This document shows positions 9,252-17,671 of a DNA stretch of 33,378 bases, in pieces. The translations under genes and the position numbers were made by a program. Origin of the DNA: JAETTH01 sp964455975 (GTDB taxonomy: Bacteria; Bacillota; Clostridia; TANB77; CAG-508). The stretch lies in contig CAYVYP010000009.1 of NCBI GenBank assembly GCA_964455975.1, positions 1-33,378 of the forward strand, written 5' to 3'. Below the pieces are notes generated by a model. It was not told where the DNA came from and did not search any database. It was given only the letters and a program-made list of their open reading frames with translations. Numbering within the stretch: the stretch's first letter is position 1; every line of letters begins with the position of its first letter.

Positions 9252-10169
9252 TTATTCAATTTTTATAGTAATATCTCCATCTTTTGATATGTAATTCTTT
9301 TTTATATTTAAACTTTTAACAAATTCTCTTGTTTGTTTTGTTTTCCAATTTCCACTATCTTCACCATTTCCAGAATCATTGTTCCAAAGCCATATTGGTG
9401 TTGGCCATAACAAATACGTTGGGTTAATTATTTTGTATAAATTTAATTCTACTCCTGCTTGTCCATGGTGGGCCATTTGTACATAGTCGCTTTTTATTTT
9501 TTCTTTTGTAGTATTTTTAAAAAACTTTCTTCCGCTTTCTTCTCCTGAATCTCCTAAAAATAATATACTTTTATCTTTTATATATGTTTTTAATATTATA
9601 CTAGAATTATTTATAGAATTAACTATTATTTCTTCATTTTTTATTCCCAAAATTTCTACTTTTACATCATCTACTACAATCTCATCATTAACATTAACTT
9701 CTATAATTTTATTTTTTATTTTTTCGTTTTGTATTATATTAAAAAATTCTTCTACTTCAGAATAAGTATTATCATCATTGTTCTTTTTATACCATTCCAA
9801 ACTACTTAATGAAGTATAAACTTTTTCCACAGAAATGTTATAATTTCCAGATAATAATTCACAAAAAGCTCCCATATGATCTATATGTGGATGTGTTATA
9901 AACCAAGCATCTACTTTTCTATTATGTTTTTTAATATATTTAAGTAAATTTTCTGAATCTTTTTGTGTCCCACCATCTATAATTATTAATTTATTATTAA
10001 TAGTTTTAATTATGTACCCCATCATCTGGCTTTCTGACTGAGCACTTAATTGTATTATTTCATCTGCTGGTTTTACTATCTTACACGTTGTAATTGCTAA
10101 ACTTATTAATATTATTGATATTATAAATAATATTATAATTCTATTTTTTAACAATAATGTTTTTTTCAT
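9252..10169 (-). CDS. Membrane-anchored MBL-fold metallohydrolase (ComEC C-terminal-like)
   Basis: A hydrophobic segment at residues 11-29 is probably a signal anchor that places the catalytic part outside the membrane. The metallo-beta-lactamase fold is marked by IIDGG (63-67), HPHIDH (H93, H95, D97, H98), FLGDSGEES and a later HHG. The layout resembles the detached C-terminal hydrolase domain of ComEC/Rec2 proteins. It starts two bases before the wzt stop codon ends (SD AGAGG), so it belongs to the polysaccharide operon. Its substrate is unknown; phosphodiester or nucleotide hydrolysis is known in this fold, and a role in processing the exported polymer is only inferred. Confidence 0.8.
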   Translation of the reverse strand: MKKTLLLKNRIIILFIISIILISLAITTCKIVKPADEIIQLSAQSESQMMGYIIKTINNKLIIIDGGTQKDSENLLKYIKKHNRKVDAWFITHPHIDHMGAFCELLSGNYNISVEKVYTSLSSLEWYKKNNDDNTYSEVEEFFNIIQNEKIKNKIIEVNVNDEIVVDDVKVEILGIKNEEIIVNSINNSSIILKTYIKDKSILFLGDSGEESGRKFFKNTTKEKIKSDYVQMAHHGQAGVELNLYKIINPTYLLWPTPIWLWNNDSGNGEDSGNWKTKQTREFVKSLNIKKNYISKDGDITIKIE

Positions 10170-10170
10170 T

Positions 10171-11491
10171 TTAGTCCTCTTTAATTTTAGTTATTTTTAT
10201 TTCTGAATCTAATGCTGTAAGTCCAACACATTCTTTTGTAGATATAACTTCTGCTAGTAATGCATCGTATTTTCTATCTAATACTTCTAGCTCTCCTCTA
10301 GAATTAAAATGTGTACAGCTAAAAGATATTGTATATTTATTTGGTGCAATTGGTAACTTTTGCTTAAATTCAACAATTGCTATTTCTCCTTTTTTAAAGT
10401 TCTCTGTGAATATTTTTTCTACTAAAGTATTACTTCCACATATTGCAATTCCATTAAAATCTTTTATTGTTGTTGTAAAAATTGGATCTGATATATCTGT
10501 ATTAAATTTTATCTTTGATTTTAATATTATCTCTTTATCATTTTCTATTGTATTTGCATAATCTCCATTTTCATCAAATATTCCATAATCTAAAATTTCT
10601 ACATCTCCATTTCCATATTCAATAATATTTTCATTTTGTGTAAAATGGCTTTTCCATGTAGAATTATCATCAGATTTTTTTTGATTTTTTATTTCTTTAT
10701 TATTTTTAATATTTTGATTAGAAGAATTTATTCCAATTATAACTTTTTTGTATTTTTCTATTCCATCTTTTACATTTCCATCAAATATTTTTTTACCTGC
10801 ATCTAATATAATTGCTCTATTGCAATTTTTTTGAATATCTATAATACTATGTGTTACAAATATTATAGTTTTATTATTCTTTTTAAATTCTTCAAATTTT
10901 TTAAAACATTTTAATTGAAATGCCATATCTCCTACAGATAGCACTTCATCTACAATTAAAATATCTGGATCTACATTTATTGCACATGCAAAAGCAAGCC
11001 TTGCAAACATACCTGATGAATATGTCTTTACAGGTTGATTTAAATGTTCCCCTATGTCTGCAAAATCTATTATTTCTTGCTGTCTTTGCTTTATTTGTTC
11101 ATTTGTAAGTCCCATTACTTGTCCATGCTGATATATGTTTTCTATTCCTGTAAGTTCTGGATTAAAAGCAGCCCCTAGTTCTAATAATGAACTTATTTTT
11201 CCATTTGTTTCTATTTTTCCACTAGTTGGACTTACTACTCCTGTAATCATTTTCAGTAAAGTTGATTTTCCGAGCACCATTTTTTCCAAGTATTCCTAGT
11301 ACTTCACCTTTTCCTAGTTCCAAATTCAAATTATCTACTGCTTTAAATATTCCATGTCTTTTTATACTTGGAAATATAGTTTCTATTATTCTATCTTTTT
11401 TTCTTGGAAATAGCTTGTATTCTTTACATAAGTTTGTTATTTTAATAACCCAATCATTATTTTTATTTTCTTCCATACTATTTTTGCACAT
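10171..11491 (-). CDS. wzt: Polysaccharide ABC transporter ATPase (Wzt/TagH type), recoded at one CGGA
   Basis: This ATPase powers export of a lipid-linked polysaccharide through the Wzm-like permease at 12492-13283. The zero frame runs from ATG 11491 for 73 codons to CGG-A at 11272-11269 and stops shortly after. Skipping C gives 439 residues. The shift lies inside Walker A: GKNGAGKS at 69-76, with the restored Gly74 being the invariant Gly before Lys75. Downstream are YSSGMFARLAF (signature), DILIVDEVLSVGD (Walker B) and FVTHS (H-loop). From about residue 290 a Wzt-like carbohydrate-binding domain follows. The first ATG touches its SD; the ATG at 11476 is an alternative start. Without the shift no ATPase is made. 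Confidence 0.88.
11269..11272 (-). other. CGGA recoding site in the Wzt P-loop
   Basis: Zero-frame GGT GCT CGG A. Skipping the C gives Gly-Ala-Gly-Lys-Ser, the Walker A motif. In the zero frame the P-loop would read GARKIN and end after about 20 more residues. Confidence 0.9.
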
Positions 11492-11499
11492 CCTTTATT

Positions 11500-12477
11500 T
11501 TAGTTTGATTTTATCAATTTTTTTATATTAAATCCTATTTTAGCTATTATTGGAATATTTAAAATTAAAAAATTTAAAATATAATAACTAAATCTCTCTT
11601 CTTTATACAAATTATAAAATATTTTCCAATTTTTAAAATTTATATTTTTTTTACATTTTAGCATATTAAAATATTTTAGATTATGCAAATTTTGTTTTTG
11701 TAATTCTTCTGTAAAAATATTTTTTTTACTAACATATGTAGTAAAAAGTTCTATTTTTACATCAATAAACATTTCTCGTAAATTTTCAAACTTTTTTATT
11801 GAATTTGATACTGTTTTACTTCCAACTTGATTTTGTTCATGCTGTCTATATTTTATATATGGCTTATCAATGTATTTTATTTTTCCTTTTAATGATAATA
11901 CAATTCCAATCCAGTAATCATGTATTAAATATTTAGTATTATTTGGTAATGGCAAAATATATTTTAAAAATTTTGATTTGCACATTATTGTGCATCCTGT
12001 AATACAATTATATAAATATTCTATTTTATATGAATTTTGACATTTCTGTATTTTTCTATATAAATTTTTATGTCTTGTAAAAGATTTATTTAAAATTTCT
12101 TTTTCATTATTTATTACTTCTAAATCACAAAATACTAAATCTGCATTTTCTTTCTCCAATATTTTATATTCTTCTTCTACTTTTTCAGATAACCAAATAT
12201 CATCTTGATCTGATAACATATATATTGGGCTTTCAACTTTAGTAAGTAAAAATTCAAAGTTTTTTACATATCCTAAATTCTGTTGCTGAAAATATAGTAT
12301 TATTCTTGAATCTTTTTTAGCATATTCATTTAATATTTCTTTAGTTTTATCTGAAGAACAGTCATCAGATATAATTAATCTAAAACTTTTATATGTTTGG
12401 CTTAATATTGATTCAATTTGCTCTTTTAAATACTTTTCTCCATTATATGTTGCCATCAATATATCTATTTTTTCCAT
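11500..12477 (-). CDS. Family 2 glycosyltransferase
   Basis: The 325-residue protein starts with the GT2 signature ILMATYNGEKYL and has IISDDCSSDKT and the metal-binding SDQDDIW near residue 95, as in rhamnosyltransferase-like GT2 enzymes. Later HDYWIGIVLSLKGKIKYIDKPYIKYRQHEQN is typical of that group. The C-terminal 80 residues are basic with a short hydrophobic stretch that may touch the membrane. SD GGAGG is seven bases before the ATG; the gene lies between the Wzm permease and wzt. Rhamnose as donor is plausible from family resemblance and the nearby rfb operon but not proven. Confidence 0.9.
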   Translation of the reverse strand: MEKIDILMATYNGEKYLKEQIESILSQTYKSFRLIISDDCSSDKTKEILNEYAKKDSRIILYFQQQNLGYVKNFEFLLTKVESPIYMLSDQDDIWLSEKVEEEYKILEKENADLVFCDLEVINNEKEILNKSFTRHKNLYRKIQKCQNSYKIEYLYNCITGCTIMCKSKFLKYILPLPNNTKYLIHDYWIGIVLSLKGKIKYIDKPYIKYRQHEQNQVGSKTVSNSIKKFENLREMFIDVKIELFTTYVSKKNIFTEELQKQNLHNLKYFNMLKCKKNINFKNWKIFYNLYKEERFSYYILNFLILNIPIIAKIGFNIKKLIKSN

Positions 12478-12491
12478 TGTTATCCTCCAGA

Positions 12492-13283
12492 TTATAATAC
12501 ATCAGCAAAATCTTTCTTATTCTTTTTAAATATATAATTTCCCCAAATAAACATAACTATTGTGATTGTCCAAAATACTATTGTATATATTCCATGCCAC
12601 TCAAATATTATATTTCCTTGTAAAAATGATTGTCTAAAACCTGTAACCAAATATGTAAAAGGCATACAACAAACTATTTTTTCTACTATTGGATATTCTG
12701 AAATCATTACTAAATTCCAAATTATAGGTGTAAACCAAAATATCAATTGCATAATAATTGATAATAATTGTGAAAAATCTGGAACTAATGTAGCTATAGC
12801 AGAAGTAAATCTTGTAACAGCTATAATAAATGCATACGCACTAATTATAATATAAATTATTTGTAATATATTTGGTATATATCCAAAACACATACAAACA
12901 ACAATTGAAATTATAAATAAAAATATTGCTACAAAGCTAGATGCTATAAGAGTAATTACAGGGATAACATCAACTGGAAAAACTACCTTCTTAACTAAAT
13001 AGCTGTAATTTCTTATTGAATTTGTCGCACTTAATATGCTATCATTTAAACACATCCACATAGACATTCCAGGTAAAAACCATACAACATATGGGTCATT
13101 TCCTGTTTTACCTGTTTTTAATATATATTGAAAAACAATTACATAAGTAAACATAAATACAAATGGTTGTAAAAATCCCCATATTGCTCCTAAACTAGTA
13201 TTAGCAAATTTGTTTCTAAATTCATTTTTACCTAATTGCCATATTAATTTTTTATTTTTTATTAACGTTTTTATAAATTCCAT
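12492..13283 (-). CDS. wzm: Polysaccharide ABC transporter permease (ABC-2 type)
   Basis: This is the integral membrane half of the exporter whose ATPase is at 10171-11491. The 263 residues match Wzm/TagG length. The N-terminus (LIWQLGKNEFRNKFANTSLGAIWGFLQP) has the amphipathic start seen in these permeases, and about six hydrophobic segments follow, including FVFMFTYVIVFQYIL, a long pair around residues 100-160 and a final segment near 235-250. SD GAGGAG is close before the ATG. The symbol follows family resemblance; TagG-like wall-polymer export cannot be separated from Wzm by sequence alone. Confidence 0.92.
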   Translation of the reverse strand: MEFIKTLIKNKKLIWQLGKNEFRNKFANTSLGAIWGFLQPFVFMFTYVIVFQYILKTGKTGNDPYVVWFLPGMSMWMCLNDSILSATNSIRNYSYLVKKVVFPVDVIPVITLIASSFVAIFLFIISIVVCMCFGYIPNILQIIYIIISAYAFIIAVTRFTSAIATLVPDFSQLLSIIMQLIFWFTPIIWNLVMISEYPIVEKIVCCMPFTYLVTGFRQSFLQGNIIFEWHGIYTIVFWTITIVMFIWGNYIFKKNKKDFADVL

Positions 13284-13303
13284 TTTTTTCTCCTCGTTAT
13301 GAT

Positions 13304-14293
13304 TTACATAAATAGATATATTATATATGATAATATTGGAAAATGAAATAATTGTATTTCCTTTATTGCTCTATTTCCAATACCTTTATATCCTAATATT
13401 TTATAATATTGTTTAATTCTCATATTTAATATTTTTGATTTTTTTATATTATTATAATACTGTATTACTTCATTGTAATTTTCTTTTTTATCATTATTCA
13501 CATACTTTAAGCACATTAAACTTCCATTTAAGTATGCTGTATCTATTGTTTTTTCTCTATAATTTAAAAACTCCTTATAGCTTTTCCCATTTTCTTTTTT
13601 TGCTCTATCTATATTTTGTCTAAAACTTCTTCCTCCAAAAACATTACTATTATGTAGTCTATATCCAAAAAGTGGCTTATCTATATAAAAAGCACCTTTA
13701 TTTATACTTGCGATAAATACGCTAAGCCAATCATGTGCCATTACATCTGCTTTGAATGGTAGCATTTTTTCTTTCACACTTTTGGTAATCATTTGACTAC
13801 AACCTATTGAAACACTTCTAGAAAATGCTAATATATTATTTTTTCCATATAATTTAGGCATTTTTTTATAATTAGTATAACTTTCTTGAATTACTTTATC
13901 ATTTTCATCTATTTGCTTTGCATCACAATATACTAAATCTACATCATTTTGTTTTAATGCTTTTACACTTTCTTCAATTTTATTTTCATACCAAATATCA
14001 TCATGATCTGCAAAAGCAATGTAGTTTGAAGTAGTTTGTTGTAGCAAAAATTCAAAATTTTTTATATAGCCTAGATTATATTTTTGAGTAAAAAGCTGTA
14101 TTCTCTGGTCATTTTTTTCATATTGTTGCAATACTTCTAATACTTTTGATTCTGTAGAATTATCATCGCTTATATATAATTTTATATTAGCATATGTTTG
14201 ATTCAATATACTATCTATTTGCTTAGTCAAAAAACCTATATCCGTATTATATGTTGCTAATATAACATCTACTTTTTCATCTTGATTTATCAA
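13304..14293 (-). CDS. Family 2 glycosyltransferase, first gene of the polysaccharide operon
   Basis: It is related to the GT2 at 11500-12477, with VDVILATYNTDIGFL at the N-terminus, ISDDNST, ADHDDIW near residue 95 and HDWLSVFIASINKGAFYIDKPLFGYRLH. An ATG at 14308 would extend it by five residues, but it would lie only about nine bases after the predicted transcription start and has no SD. The TTG at 14293 has GGGAG eight bases upstream and is preferred, giving 329 residues. Donor and acceptor are unknown; membership of the Wzm/Wzt operon points to capsule-like or wall polysaccharide assembly. Confidence 0.88.
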   Translation of the reverse strand: MINQDEKVDVILATYNTDIGFLTKQIDSILNQTYANIKLYISDDNSTESKVLEVLQQYEKNDQRIQLFTQKYNLGYIKNFEFLLQQTTSNYIAFADHDDIWYENKIEESVKALKQNDVDLVYCDAKQIDENDKVIQESYTNYKKMPKLYGKNNILAFSRSVSIGCSQMITKSVKEKMLPFKADVMAHDWLSVFIASINKGAFYIDKPLFGYRLHNSNVFGGRSFRQNIDRAKKENGKSYKEFLNYREKTIDTAYLNGSLMCLKYVNNDKKENYNEVIQYYNNIKKSKILNMRIKQYYKILGYKGIGNRAIKEIQLFHFPILSYIIYLFM

Positions 14294-14323
14294 ATTTTTC
14301 ACTCCCATTTTTAGTATAGTGTA

Positions 14324-14352
14324 ATTTTATCTTTAAATGCTTAATTTGTCAA
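14324..14352 (-). promoter_or_regulatory. Strong SigA-type promoter of the polysaccharide operon
   Basis: TTGACA (14347-14352), a 17-base spacer and TAAAAT (14324-14329) on the minus strand. Transcription should start near 14317, leaving a leader of about 25 bases before the TTG start of the first glycosyltransferase. Confidence 0.8.
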
Positions 14353-14373
14353 TGTTTATCTTCCGTATATATC

Positions 14374-14398
14374 AAAAAAATATCACTTTTTAGTGATA
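14374..14398 (-). terminator. Rho-independent terminator of the sbcD/yhaN-like operon
   Basis: On the minus strand TATCACT, loop AAAA, AGTGATA, then seven T residues. It lies about 40 bases after the stop codon of the AAA ATPase gene ending at 14435. Confidence 0.88.
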
Positions 14399-14434
14399 CT
14401 TTTTCATCTTATTTTTTTAGTGAATTTTATATTT

Positions 14435-16465
14435 TTAAATATTAATAAAATTATAATTTATATTTAATTTTTTTAATATTTCTTGCTCTCTATTTGTACA
14501 TGTTAAAATAATTATTTGATGATCTTTAAATTTCTCATTTATATATTTAAATATGTTTTCCAATCTAAAGTCATCATAATATGCAAATGTTTCATCTAAA
14601 ATTATTGGCATCTTTTCATTAGTTAAATTATCTAGAGCTGCTAATCTTAATGAAAAATATAATTGGTCTATTGTTCCTACACTTAAAGATGTTACTGGAA
14701 CATAATCTCCATTTTCTATTTCAACAATTAATTCATTATTTGAATTTAATTTAACATTTTTATATTTTTCATTTGATATTTTAAAAATATTTTCTGATAA
14801 TTTTTTTGTAAATTCTGGTGTTACACTATTTTTCATTTCTTCATAAGCTTTTTCCAAAATGTCTTTAACCAATATTATACTTTGTTTTTTATTATTTATT
14901 TCTTTTAATTCTTCTTGCATTGATTCTAATTCTTCTTCTAATTTAGATAAATTATTTAATTTAATTAATATATTTTCTTTTTTATTATTTATTATATTTA
15001 AATTAATTTTATTTTCATTATATATTCTTTGTTCTTTTTCTAATTCATAATTAATATTTATTGAATTAATTAAATTATTTATTTCTAAAATATCAAAATA
15101 ATTTAAATAATTATTTTTAATATTTTCTATTTTTTTATTAAATTCATTATTAATATTATTTTCTAATAAATTAATTTCTTTTATTTTTTCATCTCTCTCA
15201 TTACCTAATAAATTTATTTCTTTTTCAATATTATTTTTTTCATAACTAATTTGTATTTCCTTTTCTTTTACTTTTTTATTTTCTTCTTCAATTATCTTTT
15301 TTTGTTTGTTTTTAGCTTTTATATCTATTCCGGCCATTACGGGTAACAGCAATATTGAAAAAGTAATCAAAATATTAATTTCTATATTTTTAATATACAT
15401 AAAATTTAAAATGTTAACTAGAGTAACAGCTAAAATAGTTATTACATATTTTATTATTCTATTTTTATTTTTATATTTACTATCTTTTTTATCATTTTTA
15501 TTTAATTTATTTGATTTATTATTTAAATTACTTTTATTTAATTTAAATAAATTTTTTTGATTATTTAATTTGTTTAATAATTCTTCATTTATTGTTATTT
15601 TTTCATTTAATTTATTTAATGTCTCATTATTTAATTTTATTTTTTCATTTAATTTATTTAATAATTCTTTATTTAATTTTATTTTTTCATTTTCTATTTT
15701 TTTATTTTCATTAATATTTTTTATTTTATTAATTATTTCTATTTTATTTTTATTTTTTTCTATTTCTTTTTCTATGTTTTTTATTTTTTCATCAATATAA
15801 TTATTTTCTTCTGTTTCTTCTTTTATTTCTTCTTTTTGTTTTTCTATTTCTTTTATTCTATTTTCTACAATATTTAATGGTCTGCCTGTAGTTTTATCTG
15901 TTCCTATTTCCGCAAGATATTTTTTATTTAATTTATCTATGGCTTTTTTATATGATATATTATCACTACCAGTATTTACTAAATTTGTAATTTTTTGAAT
16001 TAAAGTATTTTGTTTATCTGATTCTAATTTCGTTTCTGTTTGTAAAATTGCTAAACTAGATGTAAATAATTCTTCATCTATTTTTGTTTGTTCATAAAAA
16101 AATTCATTTCCATTTGTTTTATCTATATTAAATTCTTTTGATATATCCTCCATATTTTCATTAAATATTTTTGGATTTTTTTTATTAAATTCTCTAAATA
16201 TTTCAAATGTTTTTTTATTATCTAATTTATATATTAATTTACCTGAAAATTCTTCCTGTTTCCAAGGGGTATATCTTTCTAAATCAGATATTTCTTTTCC
16301 TCTTTTATTTTTTGAACTTCCATAAAACATTCCAATAATAAATTTTAATAATGTTGATTTTCCGCTTTCATTTTGGCCATATATTAAATTAATATTTTCT
16401 GAAAAATTTATTTCTTTATTTTTTAAATTTCCAAATCCATTAATTTTTAAATTATTTATTTGCAT
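14435..16465 (-). CDS. SbcC/YhaN-like AAA ATPase with central membrane segments
   Basis: The 676-residue protein resembles YhaN, the ATPase partner of a SbcD/Mre11-like nuclease. The N-terminal half-site has Walker A GQNESGKST (30-38). The C-terminal half has the ABC signature SVGTIDQLYFSLRLAAL and Walker B MPIILDETF. Between them lie Lys/Asn/Glu-rich coiled coils (about 200-310 and 385-560) flanking two hydrophobic segments (about 337-358 and 362-382), which suggests membrane attachment; this is shared by YhaN but not SbcC. Its SD overlaps the sbcD stop codon, so the pair is coupled. The role is probably DNA end processing. The Walker A glycine is AGC GGA, with CGGA out of phase and read normally. 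Confidence 0.85.
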   Translation of the reverse strand: MQINNLKINGFGNLKNKEINFSENINLIYGQNESGKSTLLKFIIGMFYGSSKNKRGKEISDLERYTPWKQEEFSGKLIYKLDNKKTFEIFREFNKKNPKIFNENMEDISKEFNIDKTNGNEFFYEQTKIDEELFTSSLAILQTETKLESDKQNTLIQKITNLVNTGSDNISYKKAIDKLNKKYLAEIGTDKTTGRPLNIVENRIKEIEKQKEEIKEETEENNYIDEKIKNIEKEIEKNKNKIEIINKIKNINENKKIENEKIKLNKELLNKLNEKIKLNNETLNKLNEKITINEELLNKLNNQKNLFKLNKSNLNNKSNKLNKNDKKDSKYKNKNRIIKYVITILAVTLVNILNFMYIKNIEINILITFSILLLPVMAGIDIKAKNKQKKIIEEENKKVKEKEIQISYEKNNIEKEINLLGNERDEKIKEINLLENNINNEFNKKIENIKNNYLNYFDILEINNLINSININYELEKEQRIYNENKINLNIINNKKENILIKLNNLSKLEEELESMQEELKEINNKKQSIILVKDILEKAYEEMKNSVTPEFTKKLSENIFKISNEKYKNVKLNSNNELIVEIENGDYVPVTSLSVGTIDQLYFSLRLAALDNLTNEKMPIILDETFAYYDDFRLENIFKYINEKFKDHQIIILTCTNREQEILKKLNINYNFINI
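15566..15691 (-). repeat. Three tandem 42-bp units coding 14-residue coiled-coil repeats
   Basis: Residues 259-300 of the ATPase are three copies of a 14-residue unit: NEKIKLNKELLNKL, NEKIKLNNETLNKL and NEKITINEELLNKL. Each unit equals two heptads, so changes in copy number would lengthen the coiled coil in register. Confidence 0.8.
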
Positions 16466-16474
16466 TTTTATCTC

Positions 16475-17545
16475 CTATTCTAAAGTTTCTAATCCTATCT
16501 GTATTGCATTTTCTATAATTTCTTCTGAATAATTATTTTCTTCTAATATTTTTTTTATAAAAATTCCTTTTAAATTATTTTCTTCTTTTATTTTATTTAA
16601 ATCATAATTTAATTTTGTATTATTTTTTATTTTAATTATATTTTCTTTTTGAATTAATTTTAATATTTTATATTTATTTATTTCAAAATTTCTTCTTCCA
16701 ATTAAGATTATTTTATAATAATAATTATTATTTAAATTCAGATCATTTATTTTTTCTATTAATTCTTCTTCAGAAATAATATTTGAAATATCTATTTCTA
16801 ATTCTTTAAATTCCTTTTGTTCTAATGGTATAAATTTTAATTTTATTTTATTTTTTTCTAACTCTCCGAAATATCATTCCATGTTCTCCGAAGTTCATCA
16901 AATCCTAGGGATACAGTAGAACCTGGATATACTATTTTTTGGTTTTCTTCTTCATTATAATATAATTTATGAATATGTCCGAAGTGCAATATAATCAAAA
17001 TCAAATTGTTTTAGCATTATTTTTTTCATTGGATTATACTGCCTTAATTCATCATAACCTCCGTCTAAGCTTCCATGTGTTAATAATATATTTATTTTAT
17101 TTTTATTTTCTATTTTAATATTTTCTATTTTTGAATTTTTTAAATAAAAATCATTAAATCCAAATCCATAAATATCTATATTTTCTAATTCTATTTTTTC
17201 TATATTTTCGTTAAAAATATAAACATTATTATTCCAATTAAATTTTGCATAATATGAATTTTTTAAAAATGGATCATGATTACCAGGAACAATATATATT
17301 TTTGTTTCTGGAATTTCTTTAAATAAATTATTAATATATTCTATTGTACTTTGTTTTACATACTCATTTTCATATAAATCTCCTGCAATAAAAAAATATT
17401 CTATTTTATTTTCTTTTATATATTCTATTATTTGTTTAAATACTTTTCTTTGTTCTAACCTTCGTAAATCACCTAATTCAGATTTATTATTTAAACTTGT
17501 AAATGGTACATCAAAGTGCATATCTGCTATATGTATAAATTTCAT
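16475..17545 (-). CDS. SbcD/Mre11-like exonuclease (YhaO type), recoded at three CGGA sites
   Basis: A calcineurin-like phosphoesterase that should act with the adjacent ATPase on DNA ends. Metal-binding motifs in order are HIADMHFD (4-11), AGDLYE, VPGNHD, THGS and GHIH. The zero frame from ATG 17545 (GGAG upstream) ends just after codon 188. Skipping C at 16981 restores the GHIH motif (Gly189). Two more skips at 16890 and 16868 restore GSTVSLGFDELGEHGMIFGELE, the conserved strand after the nuclease core. The frame then stays open to TAG at 16475, giving 355 residues, normal for the family. No other base change is needed. The promoter is at 17602-17630. Confidence 0.87.
16865..16868 (-). other. 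CGGA recoding site 3 of sbcD
   Basis: After the first two skips the frame reads ATA TTT CGG A. Skipping the C gives Ile-Phe-Gly-Glu-Leu (Gly226) and an open frame of 131 codons to the stop. Confidence 0.87.
16887..16890 (-). other. CGGA recoding site 2 of sbcD
   Basis: GAA CTT CGG A. Skipping the C gives Asp-Glu-Leu-Gly-Glu-His-Gly (Gly219), a conserved SbcD-family stretch. It lies only seven codons before site 3. Confidence 0.87.
16978..16981 (-). other. CGGA recoding site 1 of sbcD
   Basis: GCA CTT CGG A. Skipping the C gives Ala-Leu-Gly-His-Ile-His (Gly189), the last metal-binding motif. The zero frame would end four codons later. Confidence 0.9.
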
Positions 17546-17601
17546 ATTTAGTCTCCTCGCAATAATATTTTAACTTTTACCAACTGTCTTTTTATTCTTA
17601 A

Positions 17602-17630
17602 TTTATAACACAATAATTCTTTCTAGTCAA
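17602..17630 (-). promoter_or_regulatory. SigA-type promoter of the sbcD/yhaN-like operon
   Basis: TTGACT (17625-17630), a 17-base spacer and TATAAA (17602-17607) on the minus strand, directly after the upstream terminator and about 55 bases before the sbcD ATG. Confidence 0.7.
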
Positions 17631-17631
17631 C

Positions 17632-17658
17632 AAAAAGCTAAACATTTGTTTAGCTTTT
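17632..17658 (-). terminator. Rho-independent terminator of the virD4-like operon
   Basis: A perfect 11-base stem, AAAAGCTAAAC and GTTTAGCTTTT, with a four-base loop, 13 bases after the stop codon of the coupling-protein gene. The T run is short, partly inside the stem. Confidence 0.82.
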
Positions 17659-17671
17659 AATTTTATTTTAT

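Noticed and set aside
14294..14308. ATG at 14308 as the start of the first glycosyltransferase
   Set aside because: It would have almost no leader and no SD, whereas TTG at 14293 has GGGAG at eight bases.
15306..15800. Several plus-strand open frames opposite the YhaN-like gene and elsewhere
   Set aside because: They are mirror frames of AT-rich coiled-coil codons, mostly Phe/Leu/Ile strings without ribosome sites.
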